From Alphaproteobacteria bacterium UBA1301 (lineage in GTDB: Bacteria; Pseudomonadota; Alphaproteobacteria; Micropepsales; Micropepsaceae), in the NCBI GenBank assembly GCA_002307725.1, contig DBUB01000010.1, forward strand, positions 761,111-825,110: 64,000 nt of DNA, in the 5' to 3' direction. Position 1 is the first letter of the stretch; every line of letters starts with the position of its first letter. Below the pieces are notes generated by a model. It made no database searches. It worked only from the letters and a program-made list of their open reading frames with translations, and was not told where the DNA came from. Made by a program: the position numbers and the translations under genes. Of this stretch, positions 60,529 to 64,000 are shown one piece after another.

Positions 60529-61683
60529 ATGCTTTCCCAAACCAAAGCCCTTTGCGCCTGGAATTTTCGCAGCCTTCGCCAGCGCCCCGGCGGCGCTCTG
60601 GTAGTCGTAACCGCCTTCTTTGCCGTGGTGCTGGTCTTCACCTCCGTTCTCGCCGCGCGCGACGGCTTGGCCGCGAGTGGGGTGCGTCCGGACGCCGAAT
60701 CCATCGCGGTCGTATCCACTGGCGGACAGTTTGGCCCCGATCTCATGAGTACAGTCGGCCAGATGCCGGGTGTTGCGCGCGCTGGCAAGACGCCTTCCAT
60801 CGTCGGCACGATCCAAGGCACTATGCTGCTGCGCGACCGCAAGCCCGACACCATAGACATTGCCGCGATCATCGGTATTTCCCGCAGCGACATCGCTGTG
60901 CTGCCGAATGCCCACATCACGCAAGGACGGTTGTTCCGCCCCGGGCTCGATGAAGTGGTGATTGGCGAGGGCTCTTTGCGGCTTTATCCCGAATACACGA
61001 TCGGCCATTCGATTGTCTGGCAGCATCGGCGCTGGCAGATCGTCGGCGTGTTCACCACCGGCAGCGATATTCAAGACTCCCTGTTCTGGGCCGATCTGCG
61101 TCAGGTTCAGAGCGCGATGAATGTCGGAGACAAATATGATGCTGTCTTCGTGCGGCTCGCTTCGCACAGCGCTCTTGCGCCCTTCAAAGCGGCGACCGAA
61201 AAACAACCCCGGATCGGTGCCAAGGTGCAGCGTCTTTCCGAACGCGATAGCGACACAGGCAAGGAACTCCGCATGGTGCTGACGCTGGTGGATGGCGTCA
61301 TCACATTGCTGATGGCCGTCGGCGCGGTGTTTGCGGCGCTCAATGTGATGTACGCCACCGTCGACAGGCGCAGCGGTGAGCTGGGCGTATTGCGCGCCTT
61401 GGGTTTCTCGCGGCTTCCCATTCTTGCTGCCATTCTGTCGGAGTCGCTCGTCCTCGCGGGAATTGGTGGCGCGGTCGGCGTTATGGCGGCAGCGCTGTTG
61501 CTCAACGGCTTTGAGACCTCGACGATTGCTTCGCGCTGGGCGGTCGCTTTCCGCTTCGCCGTCACTCCCTCCGCTGTCATCACGGCCTTGGCGCTTACCC
61601 TCGGTATGGGTTTGATCGGCGGCTTGTTTCCGGCCATCCGAGCGGCGCGTCGGCCCATCGCGGCGGCATTGCGGGAGGAGTAG
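60529..61683 (+). CDS. FtsX/MacB-type ABC permease, second of two
   Basis: The 384-residue protein has the same plan as the first permease: N-terminal helix (about 22-42), periplasmic domain, and three C-terminal helices with the coupling motif DRRSGELGVLRALGFSRLPI. It starts three bases after the upstream stop. The equal lengths suggest the pair arose by duplication, but the sequences have diverged. The substrate could be a lipid, peptide or antibiotic; nothing seen defines it. Confidence 0.9.
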   Translation: MLSQTKALCAWNFRSLRQRPGGALVVVTAFFAVVLVFTSVLAARDGLAASGVRPDAESIAVVSTGGQFGPDLMSTVGQMPGVARAGKTPSIVGTIQGTMLLRDRKPDTIDIAAIIGISRSDIAVLPNAHITQGRLFRPGLDEVVIGEGSLRLYPEYTIGHSIVWQHRRWQIVGVFTTGSDIQDSLFWADLRQVQSAMNVGDKYDAVFVRLASHSALAPFKAATEKQPRIGAKVQRLSERDSDTGKELRMVLTLVDGVITLLMAVGAVFAALNVMYATVDRRSGELGVLRALGFSRLPILAAILSESLVLAGIGGAVGVMAAALLLNGFETSTIASRWAVAFRFAVTPSAVITALALTLGMGLIGGLFPAIRAARRPIAAALREE

Positions 61684-61866
61684 GTTGCAGTGCCGCTCAC
61701 GCCTTTGCACGTTCGTGAGTGGCGCGCGCTTGATATCACGCGACGCGGATCAACGGTGTCAGCGCCATTCTCGAGAAGCAAAGACCTTTTGAAGTGGGGC
61801 CTTATGTGGGACCCAAAATGCAAAGGCAGAAAATATTCAGCTATAGCAAATGGATAGACATGAAAC

Positions 61867-61956
61867 TGGCGGATGGGGAGGGATTCGAACCCCCGGACCC
61901 GGTGAAGGGTCGTCGGTTTTCAAGACCGATGCATTAAACCGCTCTGCCACCCATCC
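61867..61956 (-). tRNA. tRNA-Ser (anticodon TGA)
   Basis: The 90-base reverse complement has acceptor GGATGGG/CCCATCC, anticodon stem TCGGT/ACCGA with loop CTTGAAA (anticodon TGA), a long variable arm (CGACCCTTCACCGGGTC region) typical of tRNA-Ser, T loop TTCGAAT, and encoded CCA. Confidence 0.97.
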
Positions 61957-62138
61957 GTCGCCATCCAGATAACCGGGCCGGCGATGCCGTGCAAGGCGAC
62001 CACAATAGCCTGAAATCGCAAGGAAAGCTGAAACGTCCCTACAATCGGTCTTCCGTATCGTGGCGCCATCCTTTACCTATTGGTCCACGGGAGCAGAATC
62101 CACTCTGCGAGTCGGATTTTGCGCTTGTTTGTTGTTTT

Positions 62139-62194
62139 GTCGCGCAACCTTGCGGAAACCCGCTGCACACTTTTCCGGGTTGCGCTTCAGAGGG
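62139..62194 (-). repeat. Dispersed palindromic repeat, copy D
   Basis: Plus-strand arms GCGCAACC / GGTTGCGC enclose GGAAA / TTTCC. It begins GTCGCG like copy C and ends CGCTTCAGAGGG like copy E. It lies 15 bases before the rlpA start. Confidence 0.75.
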
Positions 62195-62209
62195 ACTGAT
62201 TCCGCAAAG

Positions 62210-63154
62210 ATGCGTGGATTATCGGGAAAAGCCTGTGCCGGATTGTTGCTTGCCGCTCTCGTGGCAGGCTGTGCGACACCGACGCCCGAAGCACCCAAGG
62301 TCACCGTGCCGCCGAACTCGGGGGTGTACCGGGTCGGACAGCCCTATCAGATCGGCGGTACCTGGTATTACCCGCGCGAGCAGCCCGATTACGACGAAAC
62401 CGGCATCGCCTCGTGGTATGGGCCCGGCTTCTACGGCAACCCCACCGCCGACGGTGAGCTGTTCACCTCCAAGGACCTGACCGCGGCGCATAAGACGTTG
62501 CCGCTGCCGGTCAATGTCCGCGTCACCAATCTCGATAACGGCCAATCGCTGATCGTGCGGGTCAACGATCGCGGACCGTTCGCCCAAGGGCGCATCATCG
62601 ATCTGTCGGAGCGGGCCGCGCGTTTGCTCGGCTTCTACGAAAAAGGAACCGCGCGGGTGCGGGTGCAATACGTCGCGCGCGCCGATCTGCCGACCGGCCA
62701 GCCGCAGCCCTTCGGGGCCGGTACGCCCGTAGAGGTCCAGAATGCGGTGCCGAAGGTCACCACCGGCAAGGTCGAGACCGAAACGCTGCCCGCGGTTCCC
62801 GGCACGCGCGAAGCTGCGCAAAAGCCGCTGCACCAATTGCCCAAACCGACGCAAACCGCCACGATCGGTAGCGCCGATGCGGGCGCTCTGCCGTCCGGGC
62901 AGGTGGTGCACGTGCCGGTGCCGACAGTAACGCATCTGTTTGTCCAGCTTGGCGCGTTCTCGAATTACACCAATGCGGCGCGGCTGGCGGCGCGCCTGGG
63001 GCCGGATGTGAAAATTTCTGCCATTCAACGGGGTGGGCAAACGCTCTATAGAGTGCGTTCGGGTCCGTTCGCCGCGACCGAAGATGCCGACGCCGCGCTG
63101 TCGAGACTTTTGAGTCTTGGTGGTGCCGACGCGCACATCATCGTCGAGCCATAG
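62210..63154 (+). CDS. rlpA: RlpA-family septal lytic transglycosylase-like lipoprotein with SPOR domain
   Basis: The protein has 314 residues. The signal peptide ends LVAGC (lipidated Cys 21). The double-psi beta-barrel domain (about 65-155) has GIASWYGPGFYGNPTADGE, with the motif SWYG and the acidic region VNDRGPFAQGRIIDLS. After a Pro/Thr-rich linker the SPOR domain (about 242-312: FVQLGAFSNYTNAARLAARL) binds denuded septal glycan. It cleaves or organises septal peptidoglycan. The ATG at 62210 is set by the lipoprotein signal. Confidence 0.94.
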   Translation: MRGLSGKACAGLLLAALVAGCATPTPEAPKVTVPPNSGVYRVGQPYQIGGTWYYPREQPDYDETGIASWYGPGFYGNPTADGELFTSKDLTAAHKTLPLPVNVRVTNLDNGQSLIVRVNDRGPFAQGRIIDLSERAARLLGFYEKGTARVRVQYVARADLPTGQPQPFGAGTPVEVQNAVPKVTTGKVETETLPAVPGTREAAQKPLHQLPKPTQTATIGSADAGALPSGQVVHVPVPTVTHLFVQLGAFSNYTNAARLAARLGPDVKISAIQRGGQTLYRVRSGPFAATEDADAALSRLLSLGGADAHIIVEP

Positions 63155-63181
63155 GCCGTTTTCGTTTCGCCAGTTTGTTTT

Positions 63182-63230
63182 GTCGCGTTTTCGGGCGGAA
63201 AACCGGTTTCCACTTTTCCTGAAAACGCTC
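63182..63230 (-). repeat. Dispersed palindromic repeat, copy C
   Basis: Plus-strand arms GCGTTTTC / GAAAACGC (perfect) enclose GGAAAA / TTTTCC around CCGGTTTCCAC. It is in the reverse orientation to copies A and B. It lies between rlpA and the carboxypeptidase gene. Confidence 0.85.
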
Positions 63231-63244
63231 CGGGAGGTTTCTTT

Positions 63245-64000
63245 ATGCCGCGTTTGCGCATCTTGTTCGCCATGCTTGCTGTTCTTGGTCTTGTTGCTGC
63301 GCCGGCCAGTGCCGTGATGGGCACCAGCGCCGAGCATGCCCTATTGATGGACGGCGAAACCGGGCAAGTGCTGTGGGCTAAGGATGGCTTTGCGCCGATG
63401 GCGCCGGCTTCGATGTCGAAACTGATGACACTGGACGTTCTGTTCCAGCGGCTGAAAGACGGCCGGGTGAAGTTGACCGACAAATTCCCGGTCTCCGAAA
63501 AAGCCTGGCGCACCGGCGGCTCCAAGGGGTTTGTGCGGGTCGGCGATCAGCTCACCGTCGAAGACCTCATCAACCGCATCATCGTGGTGTCGGGCAACGA
63601 CGCCTGCGTCGTGGTTGCCGAAGCGCTCGGCGGCTCGGAGGAGGGCTTCGTCGATCTGATGAACCGGCGGGCCAAGGAAATCGGCCTGGGCGGCTCGCAT
63701 TTCGTCAATCCGGACGGATTGCCCGAACCGGCGGGCCAGACCATGACGGCTTACGACCTCGCCAAACTGGCGCGGCACCTGATCACCACCTATCCGCAAT
63801 ATTATCATTTCTTCAGCGTCCGCAGTTACACAACCGTCGATCAGGGCAAGTCGATCACCCAGCCCAACCGCAACATGGTGCTCAACAAATTCCCCGGCGC
63901 CGACGGATTGAAAACAGGCCATACCGATCTGGCCGGTTACGGCGTCACCGCCTCGGCGGTGCAGGGCGGCCATCGCCTGATCCTGGTGCTCAACGGCCTG
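63245..64000 (+). CDS. dacA: D-alanyl-D-alanine carboxypeptidase, PBP5/DacA type (3' end cut by window)
   Basis: The first 252 codons are present. The signal peptide (about 1-23) ends APASA. The penicillin-binding motifs are S56-M-S-K59 (active-site Ser and Lys), S116-G-N118, and K223-T-G225. The enzyme trims the terminal D-Ala from peptidoglycan pentapeptides in the periplasm. CGGGAGG precedes the ATG. The rlpA-dacA pairing is common in alphaproteobacteria. The C-terminal PBP5 domain and membrane anchor lie beyond the window. Confidence 0.95.
   Translation, partial: MPRLRILFAMLAVLGLVAAPASAVMGTSAEHALLMDGETGQVLWAKDGFAPMAPASMSKLMTLDVLFQRLKDGRVKLTDKFPVSEKAWRTGGSKGFVRVGDQLTVEDLINRIIVVSGNDACVVVAEALGGSEEGFVDLMNRRAKEIGLGGSHFVNPDGLPEPAGQTMTAYDLAKLARHLITTYPQYYHFFSVRSYTTVDQGKSITQPNRNMVLNKFPGADGLKTGHTDLAGYGVTASAVQGGHRLILVLNGL

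Larger units (their letters stand above)
61684..62209. other. Gap with tRNA-Ser and palindromic repeat copy D
   Basis: Apart from tRNA-Ser (61867-61956) and the repeat at 62139-62194 no coding frame is convincing. An open frame from 62060 runs into rlpA, but its first 50 codons precede the lipoprotein signal peptide. Confidence 0.5.

Noticed and set aside
60454..61710. 418-codon minus-strand frame opposite the second permease
   Set aside because: Antisense shadow of a clear FtsX-type gene; no recognisable domain.

Overview
The window is from a GC-rich alphaproteobacterial chromosome. The evidence is a PopZ polar organiser, a perfect CtrA-type site (TTAA-N7-TTAA), an NDUFS4-type complex I accessory subunit, FixJ-like and EnvZ/OmpR-like regulators, an encapsulated-ferritin nanocompartment and alphaproteobacterial tRNA sequences. 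I cannot place it to genus. Most of the window is ordinary core genome, with dense packing and many 4-bp ATGA/GTGA overlaps. The foreign-looking patches are at about 2.8-3.4, 20.0-22.3 and 54.3-55.9 kb.

1-8 kb: an XRE-type regulator cut by the window edge, a FixJ-like response regulator and a PAS-only membrane protein without a kinase domain. A TetR-like DNA-binding domain fused through coiled coil and a membrane segment to Sel1 repeats follows, then argC and a GT-C-like polytopic membrane protein. 8-15 kb: an OmpA-like lipoprotein and the chain alaC-hom-glpX-recJ. 15-24.6 kb: tRNA-Glu, the EncFtn cargo plus encapsulin shell pair, a spermidine-synthase-like protein, a YgiQ radical SAM protein, an unrecognised PD-(D/E)xK-like protein, a ClpP paralogue with an Asn in the catalytic triad, and a GH13 glucosidase.

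24.5-30 kb: a tightly overlapped operon of response regulator, histidine kinase, MocA-like cytidylyltransferase and IscU-like scaffold, near an XdhC factor. These suggest molybdenum hydroxylase maturation, but no such enzyme is encoded here. 30-42 kb: a double cold-shock protein, a DUF192 lipoprotein, tRNA-Pro and tRNA-Arg each followed by the same palindromic repeat, an NDUFS4 homologue, an ALO-type oxidase, metC-hisI, a peptide transporter and cysK-sseA-GNAT. 42-55 kb: tolC, popZ, valS, an OYE-family reductase, ilvD and secreted or envelope proteins (PDZ, CapA-like, polysaccharide deacetylase).

55-62 kb: an IS4-type transposase remnant beside a self-contained module of a LytS-type kinase, a LytTR response regulator, an HlyD/MacA adaptor, an ABC ATPase and two FtsX-type permeases. 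A pair of 11-bp direct repeats 21 bp apart lies between the regulator and the transporter genes and looks like the LytTR operator. 62-64 kb: tRNA-Ser, rlpA and a truncated D,D-carboxypeptidase. Five dispersed copies of a palindromic repeat (about 50 bp in three copies, about 100 bp with a second hairpin in two) occur in intergenic space; their stems differ in sequence but stay complementary.
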